Shown: positions 63,239 through 64,000 of the stretch, one piece after another | Position numbering within the stretch: position 1 is the stretch's first letter | Layout of the letters: the number at the start of each line of letters is the position of its first letter | Assembly: GCF_008370045.1 (NCBI RefSeq) | Contig: NZ_VOBN01000001.1 | Coordinates: 372,001 to 436,000 of the forward strand | Direction of reading: 5' to 3' | DNA length: 64,000 nt | DNA from: Pseudomonas sp. ANT_J12 | GTDB taxonomy: Bacteria; Pseudomonadota; Gammaproteobacteria; Pseudomonadales; Pseudomonadaceae | Program-made: the position numbers and the translations under genes | Notes under the pieces: model-generated | What the model saw: the letters and a program-made list of their open reading frames with translations, nothing else | The model's database searches: none | What the model was told of the DNA's origin: nothing

Positions 63239-64000
63239 TCAGGCCTGGTTCAGGTACCAGCGCCAGTCCTGCTCGCCGACCTCGCCCATGAACTGCCGAT
63301 ACTCGGCACGCTTCACCGCCAGGTACACCCCCAGAAACTCGGCGCCGAACGCTTCCCGCGCCCAATCCGAACCTTCCAGTGCGCGCAGGGTGGTCAGCCA
63401 GTCGGTCGGCAGTAGCTCCGTGGCCTGGGCGTAGCCGTTGCCTTCCACCGGGGCGCCGGGGTCGAGTTGCTCGCGGATGCCACGGTGAATGCCCGCCAGA
63501 ATCGCCGCCGCGGCCAGGTACGGGTTGGCATCGGCGCCGCAGATGCGGTGTTCGATGTGCCGGGAGAACGCCGGCCCGCCGGGGATGCGCAGGCTCACGG
63601 TGCGGTTGTCCACGCCCCAGGTGGCGGCCAGCGGCGCGTAGCTGTTGGTCTGGAAGCGCCGATAGGAGTTGGCGTTGGGGCAGAACAGCAGCAACGAATC
63701 GAGCAAGGTGCCGAGCATGCCACCCACCGCATGTCGCAGCAGCGGCGTGCCGTCGGGCGCTTCGCTGGCGAACAGGTTGTTGCCGTCCTTGTCCGCCAGG
63801 CTGACGTGCATGTGCATGCCGGTGCCGGCCAGGTCATCAAAAGGTTTGGCCATAAAGCACGCGGCCATCCCGTGCTTGTGCGCTACGCCTTTGACCAGCC
63901 GCTTGTAACGCACCGCTTCGTCCATCGCCTGCAAGGCGTCGGTGCGGTGTTCGAGGGTGATTTCTACCTGGCCCGGCGCGTATTCGGAAATCGCCGTGCG
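63239..64000 (-). CDS. Glutamine-synthetase-family ligase, C-terminal part
   Basis: The last 253 residues are present; the gene enters from beyond the right edge. The catalytic domain shows the family segments MHMHVSLADKDGNN, LFCPNANSYRRFQ, WGVDNRTVSLRIPG and RHIEHRICGADANPYL. The lack of the adenylylation Tyr loop and the ADANPYLAAAAILAG context point to the gamma-glutamyl-polyamine synthetase (PuuA/SpuI) branch rather than GlnA. The neighbours that would prove a polyamine cluster lie outside the window. Confidence 0.9.
   Translation of the reverse strand, partial: RTAISEYAPGQVEITLEHRTDALQAMDEAVRYKRLVKGVAHKHGMAACFMAKPFDDLAGTGMHMHVSLADKDGNNLFASEAPDGTPLLRHAVGGMLGTLLDSLLLFCPNANSYRRFQTNSYAPLAATWGVDNRTVSLRIPGGPAFSRHIEHRICGADANPYLAAAAILAGIHRGIREQLDPGAPVEGNGYAQATELLPTDWLTTLRALEGSDWAREAFGAEFLGVYLAVKRAEYRQFMGEVGEQDWRWYLNQA

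Overview
The window is a 64 kb stretch of chromosome from a GC-rich gammaproteobacterium, almost certainly a Pseudomonas of the P. fluorescens group. The evidence is the set of recognisable proteins (AceK, HrpA, PxpABC, RNase D with YcgL/YcgN, EptA, LpxO, AqpZ, an hcp/vgrG pair), the codon use, and many REP palindromes of the kinds common in that group (GTAGGAGC..., GTGGCGAGGGGGCTTGCCCC..., GATCGTTCCCACGC..., GATCGCAGCC...). Both ends are cut: a putative T6SS cargo gene leaves on the left and a glutamine-synthetase-like gene on the right. I saw no tRNA, rRNA, CRISPR array, prophage or intact insertion sequence.

Layout. 0-4 kb: hcp, vgrG and a downstream putative cargo gene, all leftward; three 18-bp dyads and a weak sigma54-like site lie upstream of hcp. 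4-13 kb: transporters and housekeeping (DMT exporter, azoR, small secreted protein, LysR regulator, alpha/beta hydrolase, periplasmic PPIase, ABC exporter, aqpZ, FemAB-like acyltransferase). 13-22 kb: a porin with a good Pho-box promoter, a KAS III-like synthase, hrpA and aceK. 22-31 kb: a DMT transporter, a fimbrial-like secreted protein, a short ORF behind a structured leader, a frameshifted DMT pseudogene, a double TerD protein, lpxO, cysK and a DUF748 protein. 31-38 kb: a MoxR/VWA pair, then the 5-oxoprolinase operon (MFS transporter, pxpA, pxpB, pxpC) with a divergent LysR regulator; the 3' end of pxpC has been amplified together with a REP into a 203-bp-period array. 38-46 kb: membrane and small conserved proteins, protease II-like peptidase, cyclic-nucleotide-binding protein, spermidine-synthase-like protein, YajD, and an unknown 284-aa protein behind a near-perfect sigma54 promoter. 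46-54 kb: an OmpR-type response regulator without an adjacent kinase, two tandem paralogous lipoproteins, and a tripartite RND efflux operon in the order pump-adaptor-outer membrane factor. 54-64 kb: TrmH-family methyltransferase, small membrane protein, a gluzincin-like protein that has lost its HExxH motif, ycgN, nitroreductase, 2-hydroxyacid dehydrogenase, ycgL-rnd, a SAM methyltransferase, eptA and the partial glutamine-synthetase-like gene.

Shared themes are envelope remodelling (lpxO, eptA, porin, RND pump, lipoproteins) and nutrient response (Pho-type porin promoter, 5-oxoproline use, gamma-glutamyl ligase relative). I did not find one clear new multi-gene system. The most worthwhile leads are the sigma54-driven unknown protein, the structured leader of the short ORF near 24.2 kb, the dyad array upstream of hcp, the REP/pxpC amplification, and the peptidase relative without zinc ligands. 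All assignments come from reading the sequence; no database search was run.
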